Source: an uncultured Clostridium sp. (GTDB lineage: Bacteria; Bacillota; Clostridia; TANB77; CAG-508). Taken from it: a DNA stretch of 36,144 nucleotides. Location of the stretch: NCBI GenBank assembly GCA_946545015.1, contig CAMNMV010000009.1, positions 1 through 36,144 on the forward strand. Direction: 5' to 3'. The stretch's first letter is position 1, and every line of letters starts with the position of its first letter. The notes beneath the pieces are model-generated. The model did not search any database and was not told the origin of the DNA. It worked only from the letters and a program-made list of their open reading frames with translations. This document shows positions 9,704 to 18,326 of this stretch, piece by piece. The position numbers were made by a program, and so were the translations under genes.

Positions 9704-10171
9704 TTATTCCTCCATAAAATATTTATCAAATTTTTTACTAAAAGTTTGTATATGTAAATTTCTAGAATTTTCATTTTCGAGATCTTTAGAGAAAGATATT
9801 TTTATATATTCATTAGGTAAAATATTTTCAATCATTTCGCCCCATTCAATAATGCAAATACCTTTGTTAAAATATTCTTCTCCACCAATTGCTAAAAACT
9901 CATCTTCATCTTCTAATCTATAAACATCAAAATGATAGATTGGAATGTTATTGGAATGATATTCATTAACTATTGTAAAAGTAGGACTAGATATTTCATC
10001 TTGTAAATTGAAATATTCCAAGAGTCCTTCTGTAAACTTAGTTTTACCAGATCCTAATTCACCAGATAAAACAATGATATCTCCAATTTGTAGTTTACTA
10101 GCTAATTTTTTTGCAAAATTTTTTGTATCTATTTCATTATTTGATTTAAAATCAAAATCAGACATAATCAA
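9704..10171 (-). CDS. tsaE: tRNA threonylcarbamoyladenosine biosynthesis ATPase TsaE
   Basis: P-loop 'LSGELGSGKTKFTEGLLEYF', 'SPTFTIVNEYHSNNIPIYHFDVYRLED..IIEWGE'; start may be 10165. Confidence 0.92.
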   Translation of the reverse strand: MIMSDFDFKSNNEIDTKNFAKKLASKLQIGDIIVLSGELGSGKTKFTEGLLEYFNLQDEISSPTFTIVNEYHSNNIPIYHFDVYRLEDEDEFLAIGGEEYFNKGICIIEWGEMIENILPNEYIKISFSKDLENENSRNLHIQTFSKKFDKYFMEE

Positions 10172-10336
10172 ACCTCGTTTCAGTTAATCTTAATTTTTAT
10201 GTTAATATTATATTCTAAAAATGCTATTAGGTCAAGCAAAACGAAATAGAGATATATGATGTAGTGTTTAAAATAAATGAAATATATTAAAAATAATAAA
10301 ATACTAAAAGGAAAACTATAAATTTTAAATAAACTA

Positions 10337-10365
10337 TTGATAAAAATAAGAAAGTGTAATATAAT
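10337..10365 (+). promoter_or_regulatory. Sigma-A type promoter of mreB/mbl
   Basis: TTGATA - 17 nt - TATAAT. Confidence 0.65.
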
Positions 10366-10440
10366 TGCAATACAACTGAAAAGGAATTGTAATAAAAAGC
10401 TTTGAATAAGAAATTGCTATAATAAAGGAGAAGAGGTTAT

Positions 10441-11451
10441 ATGTTTAAGTTTGATTTTGGGCAAGACATAGGAATTGATTTAGGAACAGCAACAGTAATA
10501 GCATATGTTAAAGGAAAAGGGATAGTTTTAAGAGAACCATCTGTAGTTGCTGTAGATAGTACTACAGGAGAAGTTTTAGCTGTTGGACAAGAAGCTAGAA
10601 GAATGTTAGGAAGAACTCCTGGAAATATAGTTGCAACAAGACCTTTAAGAGAAGGTGTAATATCAAACTATACAGTAACTGAAAAAATGTTAAAATACTT
10701 TATAAACAAAGTATGTGGTAAATTTATATTTTCTCCAAGAATAATGATTTGTATACCATCACAAGTAACAGAAGTTGAGAAAAAAGCGGTAATAGATGCT
10801 GCAACACAAGCTGGAGCTAGAAAAGTATATCTAATTGAAGAACCATTAGCAGCAGCAATTGGTGCAGGACTTGATATAGCAAAACCATCTGGGAATATGG
10901 TAGTTGATATTGGTGGTGGAACAACTGATATAGCAGTAATATCATTAGGTGGAACAGTTGTAAGTACATCATTAAAAGTTGCTGGTGATAAATTTGATGA
11001 ATATATAGTAAAATATGTAAAGAAAAAATATAATATGATGATTGGTGAAAGAACTGCAGAAGATTTAAAAGTAAATGTTGGATGTGTTTATCCTAAAATC
11101 CAAGATACAGAAATGGATATTAGAGGAAGAGATTTAATAACAGGATTACCAAAAACAATTACTGTTCATTCAAGTGAAATGTTAGACGCATTATTAGAAC
11201 CAGCTATGATGATAGTTGATGCAGTTCATAGTGTGTTAGAAAAAACACCACCAGAATTAGCGGCTGATATAAGTGATAAGGGAATCTATATGACAGGTGG
11301 AGGATGCTTAGTAGATGGATTAGATAAATTATTACAAGAAAAGACAGGAATAAATGTAATGATTGCACAAGATTCAGTATCATGTGTAGCATTAGGGACA
11401 GGAAAAGCATTAGATAATTTAGATGTATTAGAAGGAAAAGTTAAAAGATAA
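10441..11451 (+). CDS. MreB/Mbl family rod-shape actin homologue
   Basis: 'DIGIDLGTATVIAYVKGKGIVLREPSVVAVD', 'VVDIGGGTTDIAVISLGG', 'IYMTGGGCLVDGLDKLL'. Confidence 0.93.
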   Translation: MFKFDFGQDIGIDLGTATVIAYVKGKGIVLREPSVVAVDSTTGEVLAVGQEARRMLGRTPGNIVATRPLREGVISNYTVTEKMLKYFINKVCGKFIFSPRIMICIPSQVTEVEKKAVIDAATQAGARKVYLIEEPLAAAIGAGLDIAKPSGNMVVDIGGGTTDIAVISLGGTVVSTSLKVAGDKFDEYIVKYVKKKYNMMIGERTAEDLKVNVGCVYPKIQDTEMDIRGRDLITGLPKTITVHSSEMLDALLEPAMMIVDAVHSVLEKTPPELAADISDKGIYMTGGGCLVDGLDKLLQEKTGINVMIAQDSVSCVALGTGKALDNLDVLEGKVKR

Positions 11452-11513
11452 AATTTTGAATTATTAAAAATAGTTCAATATATAAATAATAAAATAATTA
11501 TAAGATAAAGAAG

Positions 11514-11540
11514 ATCGCCGGCAATAGAATTGACGGCGAT
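11514..11540 (+). other. GC-rich hairpin between mreB-like gene and mtaB
   Basis: ATCGCCG-g-CAAT-aga-ATTG-a-CGGCGAT; no long T tract. Confidence 0.5.
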
Positions 11541-11562
11541 TTAAAATAGAAGGGAAAGTAAT

Positions 11563-12867
11563 ATGAAAAAAGTAGCATTTATAACATTAGGATGTAAAGT
11601 AAATCAATATGAAACTAATGCAATGTGTGAAGAATTTTTAAAAAAAGGATATGAATTAGTAGAAAAAGAAGAAAAAGCAGATATATATGTTGTAAATACT
11701 TGTACGGTTACAAACATGTCAGATAGAAAATCGAGACAAATGTTAAGAAGAGTTAGAGAATTAAATAAAGATGCAATAATTGTTGCGTGCGGTTGTTATG
11801 TACAAGTAGCAAGAAAAGAACTAGAAGATATGGAAGAAATAGATATTGTTCTAGGAAATAATGAAAAAAGTAAAATAGTAGAATTTGTTGAAGAATTTAT
11901 AAATAATAAAGATAAAAAGAAAGTAGAAAATATTGATGATGTAATGAGAACAAAAGAATTTGTGGATTTTGGAGATGTAACATTTACAGAAAAAACAAGA
12001 GCTGTAATAAAAATCCAAGATGGATGTGATAGGTTTTGTAGTTATTGTATAATTCCATATGCAAGAGGAAAAGTAAGGAGTAGAAAAAAGGAAAACATAT
12101 TATCAGAAATAAAAAAGATAGCTGAAGAAGATATAAAAGAAGTAGTAATTACAGGAATACATATTGCATCATATGGAAAAGATTTTGAAGAAAATTATAG
12201 ATTAATAGATTTATTGGAAGATATAAATAAAATAGAAAAAATTAAAAGAATAAGATTAGGATCATTAGAACCAACTCTTATAACAGAAGAATTTATGAAT
12301 AGATTAACTAAATTAGACAAAATCTGTCATCATTTTCATTTATCACTTCAAAGTGGATGTGATGAAACTTTAAAAAGAATGAATAGAATTTATACAACAA
12401 AACAATTTGAAGAAATAGTAAATCTAATTAGAAAAAAATATGATGATGTAATTCTAACGACAGACATAATTGTTGGTTTCCCAGAAGAGACAGAAGAAGA
12501 ATTTGAAAAAACATATGAATTTTTAAGCAAAATTAAATTTTATAAAATGCATATTTTTAAATATTCTCCAAGAAAAGGGACGCCGGCTGCAAGAAATAAA
12601 AATCAAATAGATGGAAGTATAAAAGAAGAAAGAAGTAGAAGATTAATAGAATTATCTAATAAAAATGAAAAAGAATATAATGAAAGTTATATAGGAAAAA
12701 AAGTCCAAGTTTTATTTGAAGAAGAAAAAACTGGTTTGTATAAAGGGCATACACAAAATTATATTTTAGTATATTGTAACTCTGAAAAAAATTTAGAAAA
12801 TAAAATAATTGATGTCGTTTGTGAAAAACTTGAAGAGGCACAAATATATGCCAAAATGCAAATGTAA
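11563..12867 (+). CDS. mtaB: tRNA (N6-threonylcarbamoyladenosine(37)-C2)-methylthiotransferase MtaB
   Basis: 'VAFITLGCKVNQYETNAM', radical SAM 'DGCDRFCSYCIIPYARGKVRSR'. Confidence 0.93.
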   Translation: MKKVAFITLGCKVNQYETNAMCEEFLKKGYELVEKEEKADIYVVNTCTVTNMSDRKSRQMLRRVRELNKDAIIVACGCYVQVARKELEDMEEIDIVLGNNEKSKIVEFVEEFINNKDKKKVENIDDVMRTKEFVDFGDVTFTEKTRAVIKIQDGCDRFCSYCIIPYARGKVRSRKKENILSEIKKIAEEDIKEVVITGIHIASYGKDFEENYRLIDLLEDINKIEKIKRIRLGSLEPTLITEEFMNRLTKLDKICHHFHLSLQSGCDETLKRMNRIYTTKQFEEIVNLIRKKYDDVILTTDIIVGFPEETEEEFEKTYEFLSKIKFYKMHIFKYSPRKGTPAARNKNQIDGSIKEERSRRLIELSNKNEKEYNESYIGKKVQVLFEEEKTGLYKGHTQNYILVYCNSEKNLENKIIDVVCEKLEEAQIYAKMQM

Positions 12868-12981
12868 CAAAAAAGTAATATAATTGTAATTAAAACTTAA
12901 CTGAAAATCTATTGATAAATATTTGTTAATATAGTATAAATATGATAACAGATAATATATTATACAAAGGAGGAAATATAC

Positions 12982-13275
12982 ATGGCAGATATAAATGAAG
13001 TAAGTGGAGTATTCGGAGGAGTTGAATTCGGAACAGAAAATCAAGGAAGTGTAGGGGCTCAAAATTTTGAAAATGCTGGAAAAAATTTACCAGTAAAAAC
13101 AGGATTTTGGAATAGTTTTAAAGCAGTATGTTTAAAAGAAATAAAAGTAGAACTTACACCACGCCAACAAAAAATTGAAAATGAAATTAATGAATTTTTA
13201 CATCAAGAAATTACATGGCAAAAAATCCATGACTTTTTATTTAAAGAAATTACATTTGGAAAAAGAAATGCTTAA
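12982..13275 (+). CDS. Small protein of unknown function
   Basis: 97 aa with strong SD (aaaggagg) and its own terminator; internal near-repeat 'NEFLHQEITWQK'/'HDFLFKEITFGK'. Confidence 0.75.
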   Translation: MADINEVSGVFGGVEFGTENQGSVGAQNFENAGKNLPVKTGFWNSFKAVCLKEIKVELTPRQQKIENEINEFLHQEITWQKIHDFLFKEITFGKRNA

Positions 13276-13307
13276 TCACTAGTAAAATTTTAAGGGGTAA
13301 CTAAACA

Positions 13308-13348
13308 AAAAGTATAGCAATATTTATAAAATTGTGCTATACTTTTTT
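13308..13348 (+). terminator. Rho-independent terminator
   Basis: AAAAGTATAGCA...TGCTATACTTTTTTT. Confidence 0.8.
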
Positions 13349-13396
13349 TGATTTGGAAAAATAAATAGAATGAATATCGAAAGGAAAATGCAAATG

Positions 13397-14755
13397 GCAA
13401 AATCAAAAACAGTATTTGTATGTAATGAATGTGGAAATGAATCATCAAAATGGCTTGGAAAATGTCCTGCATGTGGAAGCTGGAATAGCTTTTTTGAACA
13501 AAAGATTGTTGAAACAAAAAACACTTCAATAAAAAAAGAAAAATCAAGTAATATTCCACAAAAATTAAGTACATATGAAGCCAAAGATACTATAAGAATA
13601 TCTACAGGTTTTTCAGAACTCGATAGAGTATTAGGTGGAGGCTTAGTAAAGGGGTCTTTAACTTTACTTGGTGGCGAACCAGGAATTGGAAAATCAACAC
13701 TTATATTGCAATTATGTGATAAAGTAAAAGGCGAAGGAAAAGTTTTATATGTATCAGGAGAAGAATCGGCTGAACAAATAAAATTAAGAGCAGATAGATT
13801 AGGGATAAATAATGATGATATATTATTTTTAGGAGAAACTGACATTGATATTGTAAATCAAGCAATTGCAGAAATAAACCCTAAATTAGTTATAATAGAT
13901 TCTGTTCAAACAATGTATTCAGATGAGATTACTGCAGCACCTGGAAGTGTGAGTCAAGTAAGAGAAATAACAGCTCAAATTATGAGAATTTGTAAACAAA
14001 ACAATATAACAACAATAATAATAGGACATGTAACAAAAGATGGAAATATAGCAGGACCAAGAGTGTTAGAACATATGGTAGATACTGTTCTATATTTAGA
14101 AGGTGAAAGATATTTCTCATATAGAATTTTACGTGGAGTTAAAAATAGATTTGGATCAACAAATGAAATTGGTATGTTTGAGATGAAAGAAGAGGGAATG
14201 TGTGAAATTTTAAATCCATCAGATATATTGATTTCAGAAAATGACGAAAATCCAGCAGGATCATGCATAATTTGTTGTATGGAAGGAACAAGACCTATGC
14301 TTATAGAAGTTCAAAGTTTAACTACACAAAGTGTTTTTGGATTTCCCAAAAGGACTGCTAATGGGGTAGACTATAATAGATTAGCATTGCTTATAGCTGT
14401 CTTAGAAAAGAAGGCAGGATTGAATTTAGGAAGTCAAGATGTTTATTTAAATGTAGCAGGTGGATTAAAAATAAGTGAACCGTCAATGGATTTGGGGGTT
14501 GTAATGAGTGCAAGTTCAAGTTTTAAGAATGTTCCAATTCCAAAGGATATGGTAATAATGGGAGAAGTTGGATTAACAGGAGAAGTAAGAAGAATTAATT
14601 TTATAGAAAAAAGATTGAGGGAAGCGGAAAAACTTGGATTTAAAACATGTATAATTCCAGAAAGTAATAAAAAAGTATTGAAAGATAAATTTAAATTAGA
14701 TATAATAGGGGTCAAAGACGTAAATGAAGCTATGAAGAAAGTGGGCTTAAAGTAA
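13397..14755 (+). CDS. radA: DNA repair protein RadA
   Basis: C4 zinc finger 'CNECGNESSKWLGKCPACGSWNS', Walker A 'GGEPGIGKSTL', KNRFG motif. ORF opens at 13370; start chosen at MAKSKT. Confidence 0.93.
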   Translation, partial: AKSKTVFVCNECGNESSKWLGKCPACGSWNSFFEQKIVETKNTSIKKEKSSNIPQKLSTYEAKDTIRISTGFSELDRVLGGGLVKGSLTLLGGEPGIGKSTLILQLCDKVKGEGKVLYVSGEESAEQIKLRADRLGINNDDILFLGETDIDIVNQAIAEINPKLVIIDSVQTMYSDEITAAPGSVSQVREITAQIMRICKQNNITTIIIGHVTKDGNIAGPRVLEHMVDTVLYLEGERYFSYRILRGVKNRFGSTNEIGMFEMKEEGMCEILNPSDILISENDENPAGSCIICCMEGTRPMLIEVQSLTTQSVFGFPKRTANGVDYNRLALLIAVLEKKAGLNLGSQDVYLNVAGGLKISEPSMDLGVVMSASSSFKNVPIPKDMVIMGEVGLTGEVRRINFIEKRLREAEKLGFKTCIIPESNKKVLKDKFKLDIIGVKDVNEAMKKVGLK

Positions 14756-14767
14756 GAAGAGAGGGGC

Positions 14768-15856
14768 ATGAAAGTGGAAAGAAATACAGAGAATGCATTA
14801 TCAAAAATACTTAAGTTAATAGCACCAGGAACGCCAATCAGAGAAGGTCTAGAAAGTATACTAAGAGCAAAAACTGGAGCATTATTATTAATTACAGATA
14901 ATAGTGAAATTTTAAAAGAAATAGTTGATGGAGGATTTACAATAAACGAAGAATATACTTCATCCAAATTATATGAATTAGCTAAAATGGATGGAGCCAT
15001 AGTTCTAAGTGGAGATTTTAAGAAAATACTTTTTGCAAATGCTCAACTAATTCCATCACATCAAATTGCTACATTAGAAACCGGAACAAGACATAGAACA
15101 GCAGAAAGAACTGCAAAACAAACAGGAGAACTTGTAATAAGTATTTCACAAAGAAGAAATATAATTACAATTTTTAAGGGAAATGATAGATATATATTAG
15201 AAGATACAAATACAGTTTTAAATAAAGCTAATCAAGCTATTCAAACATTGGAAAGATATAAAAAAGTATTTGATAATAAATTAAATATATTAAATGAATA
15301 TGAATTTAATGATATAGTTACTCTTCAAAATGTAATTACAGTACTTCAAAGAGCAGAAATGGTTATGAGGATAGCAGAAGAAATAGAAAAAAATATTGCT
15401 GAACTTGGAAGCGACGGAAGACTTGTTAGGATGCAATTAGAGGAACTTTTAGGTGATATAGAAAACGAGGAATTATTTATAATCAAGGATTATATGGTTA
15501 AAAAGAGAAAGAAAATTACTGCTGAAGATATTTTAAAAAATCTTTCAGAATTATCATATGAAGACTTGAATAATGAAAATTTTATTGCTAAAATATTAGG
15601 GTATGATAATTTTGATAATTATGACGAGATAGGAGTTTATACTAGAGGGTATAGGATTTTAAATAAAATACCAAGAATGCCAAATAACATAGTGGAAAAT
15701 TTAGTTTCATCATTCAAATCATTCCAACATATATTAGCAGCTGATATAGAAAACTTAGATGATGTTGAAGGAATTGGTGAAGTTAGAGCTCGTACAATTA
15801 AACAATCATTAACAAGGATGCAAGAACAATTTGTTTTTGATAATGTTATGTTTTAA
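14768..15856 (+). CDS. disA: DNA integrity scanning diadenylate cyclase DisA
   Basis: 'MDGAIVLS' and 'GTRHRTAERTAKQTG' DAC motifs; C-terminal HhH; downstream of radA. Confidence 0.94.
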   Translation: MKVERNTENALSKILKLIAPGTPIREGLESILRAKTGALLLITDNSEILKEIVDGGFTINEEYTSSKLYELAKMDGAIVLSGDFKKILFANAQLIPSHQIATLETGTRHRTAERTAKQTGELVISISQRRNIITIFKGNDRYILEDTNTVLNKANQAIQTLERYKKVFDNKLNILNEYEFNDIVTLQNVITVLQRAEMVMRIAEEIEKNIAELGSDGRLVRMQLEELLGDIENEELFIIKDYMVKKRKKITAEDILKNLSELSYEDLNNENFIAKILGYDNFDNYDEIGVYTRGYRILNKIPRMPNNIVENLVSSFKSFQHILAADIENLDDVEGIGEVRARTIKQSLTRMQEQFVFDNVMF

Positions 15857-15895
15857 TTATTAAAAATAGAAGAAAAAAGTAAAGGAGAAAAACAA

Positions 15896-16717
15896 ATGAG
15901 TGAAACAAGTAAAAAAATAGTATGGATAGTTGCATTAATTATTTTATTAGTACTTATAGGAGTAGTTGTAGTTGGATATGTACAAAAAGCAACAAACAAA
16001 ACAGAAAATCCTATTGTCACAATGGAAGTAGAAAATTATGGAACTGTAAAAATAGAATTATATCCAGATCAAGCGCCAGAAACAGTTGCTAATTTTATAA
16101 CACTTGCAAATAGAGGATTTTATAATGGATTAACTTTCCACAGAATAGTAAAGGATTTTATGATTCAAGGTGGAGATCCTAAAGGAAATGGAACTGGATC
16201 AGCTAAAATAAGTAATTTAAGAGATTTGAAAGATGGAGAAGAAGATAGAGAATATACAATAAAAGGTGAATTTATTGCAAACAAAGTAAACAATAAAGTT
16301 AATATGGAAGAAGGAACTCTTGCAATGGCAAGATCTGATTATTCACAATATTCACCATCATTAAAAGAAGCATCTTATAATTCAGGATGCTCACAATTCT
16401 TTATAGTAACAGCTAATAATGAAACAACAAATGCATTAAATGGTTTATACACACCATTTGGAAAAGTAATTGAAGGAATGGATGTTGTTCATAATATTGA
16501 AGCAACAGAAGTAAAAGCACCAGAAGGTTCAGAAGAAAATTCAGGAGCAGAAGTTAGTACACCAGTAAATCCACCTAAGATTACATCTATAAAAGTTGAT
16601 ACAAAAGGTGTAGATTATGGATTACCAAAAACATTACAACCATTTGATTATCAAAATTGGTTATACAAAACTTATGGAATAAACCCAAATAGTACACAAA
16701 CAACAATAGGTGAATAA
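15896..16717 (+). CDS. Membrane-anchored cyclophilin-type peptidyl-prolyl isomerase
   Basis: N-terminal TM; 'APETVANFITLANRGFYNGLTFHRIVKDFMIQGGDPKGNGTG'. Confidence 0.93.
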   Translation: MSETSKKIVWIVALIILLVLIGVVVVGYVQKATNKTENPIVTMEVENYGTVKIELYPDQAPETVANFITLANRGFYNGLTFHRIVKDFMIQGGDPKGNGTGSAKISNLRDLKDGEEDREYTIKGEFIANKVNNKVNMEEGTLAMARSDYSQYSPSLKEASYNSGCSQFFIVTANNETTNALNGLYTPFGKVIEGMDVVHNIEATEVKAPEGSEENSGAEVSTPVNPPKITSIKVDTKGVDYGLPKTLQPFDYQNWLYKTYGINPNSTQTTIGE

Positions 16718-16744
16718 AAAATATAAATAAATTTTAAAAAATAG

Positions 16745-16774
16745 TTGACAAATGGGGGAAGAATAGGGTAAAAT
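16745..16774 (+). promoter_or_regulatory. Promoter of the tRNA pair
   Basis: TTGACA - 18 nt - TAAAAT. Confidence 0.6.
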
Positions 16775-16804
16775 AATAAATGTGCTTAAGCTGAACACAT
16801 TAAT

Positions 16805-16882
16805 GGTGGATGTAGCGTAGTTGGTTAACGCGCCAGTTTGTGGCACTGGAGACCGTGGGTTCGAGTCCCATCTTCCACCCCA
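16805..16882 (+). tRNA. tRNA-His (GTG)
   Basis: Cloverleaf drawn by hand: acceptor GTGGATG/CTTCCAC with G-1:C73, anticodon arm CCAGT-TTGTGGC-ACTGG, encoded CCA. Confidence 0.93.
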
Positions 16883-16895
16883 TTTAATTAAATAT

Positions 16896-16970
16896 TGGGC
16901 TGTAGCCAAGCGGTAAGGCACCAGACTTTGACTCTGGCATGCGCTAGTTCGAATCTAGCCAGCCCAGCCA
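16896..16970 (+). tRNA. tRNA-Gln (TTG)
   Basis: Acceptor TGGGCTG/CAGCCCA, anticodon arm CCAGA-CTTTGAC-TCTGG, encoded CCA. Confidence 0.93.
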
Positions 16971-17004
16971 AAAAAACTGTCGAATTTAAAATCGGCAGTT
17001 TTTT
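16971..17004 (+). terminator. Rho-independent terminator after tRNAs
   Basis: AAAAAACTGTCGA-...-TCGGCAGTTTTTT. Confidence 0.8.
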
Positions 17005-17047
17005 ATTTTCATAAATATATTAAAATATGAAAGTTATGTGAAAAATA

Positions 17048-17076
17048 TTGTAAAATATAGTGAACGAATGTATAAT
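17048..17076 (+). promoter_or_regulatory. Promoter of toxin mRNA
   Basis: TTGTAA - 17 nt - TATAAT; predicted +1 near 17083. Confidence 0.65.
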
Positions 17077-17129
17077 AGCAGCATCCTTTTCTGCAAAGGA
17101 AAACTTTGTGAAAGGAGGTGCAATAAAGT

Positions 17130-17219
17130 ATGACATCATATGAGCTAATCTGGCGATTAATTGTTATATTGCTATTAAGTAATAATAACAGCGAAAACCA
17201 AGAGATAAACAAAGAATAA
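17130..17219 (+). CDS. Candidate type I toxin, 29-aa hydrophobic peptide
   Basis: MTSYELIWRLIVILLLSNNNSENQEINKE; strong SD aaaggagg; M-T-x-Y-E start resembles TxpA/BsrG-type peptides; single TM and polar tail. Below the ORF-track cutoff. Confidence 0.75.
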   Translation: MTSYELIWRLIVILLLSNNNSENQEINKE

Positions 17220-17225
17220 TCTTTG

Positions 17226-17249
17226 AGAGCGGCTGGGTACCGCTCTTTT
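17226..17249 (+). terminator. Toxin mRNA terminator
   Basis: AGAGCGG-CTGGGTA-CCGCTCT + TTT. Confidence 0.7.
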
Positions 17250-17266
17250 CTTATGCTTAAAAACAT

Positions 17267-17295
17267 AAAAAAAGAGATATGCGGGTACATATCTC
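17267..17295 (-). terminator. Antitoxin RNA terminator
   Basis: 8-bp stem, 6-nt loop, U7 on the minus strand. Confidence 0.8.
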
Positions 17296-17333
17296 GGTGC
17301 AAATCTAACGACATCATATGATTTGCTTAAGCT
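17267..17333 (-). ncRNA. Candidate antitoxin RNA (~67 nt), par RNA II-like
   Basis: Minus-strand TTGACA-17-TATAAT promoter, terminator GAGATATG-UACCCG-CAUAUCUC-UUUUUUU, complementary through direct repeats to toxin SD/start region. Confidence 0.75.
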
Positions 17334-17339
17334 ATAATT

Positions 17340-17368
17340 ATTATAGCATCGTTTATATTATATGTCAA
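17340..17368 (-). promoter_or_regulatory. Antitoxin RNA promoter
   Basis: Perfect consensus on minus strand: TTGACA (17368-17363), 17-nt spacer, TATAAT (17345-17340). Confidence 0.85.
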
Positions 17369-17420
17369 ATAAATTTTTATATTCGTTAAAATTCATTTGA
17401 CAAGTTTTTAGTTATTATAA

Positions 17421-18326
17421 TTAATTTTCAGGTTGGAATGTAACTTTAATTCCATTTCCATAATCATATTTTATACTTCCATTTTCAAAAACTGCTGATT
17501 CTTTGTTTTTATTTTTTGTTGTAAATACTATTTTGTTTCCATATATTTTATATGTTCCTGTTAAATCATTTTCTGCTTCTGAAGATGTTATTCCAATTAT
17601 TCTTGAATATGTATTATCTTTATTAAGTTTTAAATAACCACCATATCTAAGCCCTGTACCATAAATAGAACTTAAAGCTATTTCAGAACCGTTTTCAGTA
17701 GCTGATACTGGTTTCCAATTTCCTGATATATCTTGTCCATCTAATATTTGTGTAGAAGTTCTTTCTGCTTTATAATTAAATTCTACTTTTTCATCTTTAG
17801 CATCACCGAAAGAATATTTTAATGTTGCTTTATTATTTTCTAAAGTTATAGTTCCTTTTAAATCACTATCTGTTGTAAATGTTATAACATTATTTGATAT
17901 ACTGGCATCACATTGTTCACATGCAGTTAGTCTGTAAATTCCAACTGATAATAATAATTTATCATTTTCATCTAAAGCTATGCCTACATTAGTAGACCCA
18001 ACAGAATTTTTATTTTCATACCATAATCCTACATAATCTTTAATGTTGAAATCTGATTTACTTGATTTTGATGTATTAGAATTTTTAGAAGAATCTGAAT
18101 TAGTAGAGTTAGATTTTGTATTTGTATTTTCATCTTCGTCTTCGTCATCTTGTTTTTCAACAGATGCAGCATTTTGATTTTTTAATTTATTAGCTTCTTC
18201 TTCTGCTTTATTTTTTTCATCGGCTGATTTAAATAGGAAAAATGCTAATACAGCAATTGCTATTAAAGCTATGATTAGCAATGCTATTAATACTTTGTTT
18301 TTTGAATTCTTTTTTTCATTTTTCAT
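17421..18326 (-). CDS. Membrane-anchored protein with two lipocalin-like/beta-rich repeats, unknown function
   Basis: SD gtgagg then MKNEKKNSKNKVLIALLIIALIAIAVLAFFLF TM, Ser/Asn-rich linker, two 'GLWYEN..'/'GNWKPV..' modules. ORF opens at 18392 but start chosen at 18326. Confidence 0.6.
   Translation of the reverse strand: MKNEKKNSKNKVLIALLIIALIAIAVLAFFLFKSADEKNKAEEEANKLKNQNAASVEKQDDEDEDENTNTKSNSTNSDSSKNSNTSKSSKSDFNIKDYVGLWYENKNSVGSTNVGIALDENDKLLLSVGIYRLTACEQCDASISNNVITFTTDSDLKGTITLENNKATLKYSFGDAKDEKVEFNYKAERTSTQILDGQDISGNWKPVSATENGSEIALSSIYGTGLRYGGYLKLNKDNTYSRIIGITSSEAENDLTGTYKIYGNKIVFTTKNKNKESAVFENGSIKYDYGNGIKVTFQPEN

Noticed and set aside
14443-15000. Long antisense ORFs opposite radA/disA, def/fmt, xseA, fhs and similar genes
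   Set aside because: They overlap strongly supported genes, lack SDs and have no recognisable domains; a by-product of biased codon usage.
16661-16921. 86-aa minus ORF (MPYRLATAQYLIKWGGRWDSNPRSPVPQTGALTNYATS...)
   Set aside because: Antisense translation of the tRNA-His/tRNA-Gln pair; a classic spurious ORF.
17009-17317. 102-aa minus ORF across the toxin-antitoxin region
   Set aside because: No SD; it runs through both terminators and antisense to the toxin ORF; explained by the convergent RNA structure.
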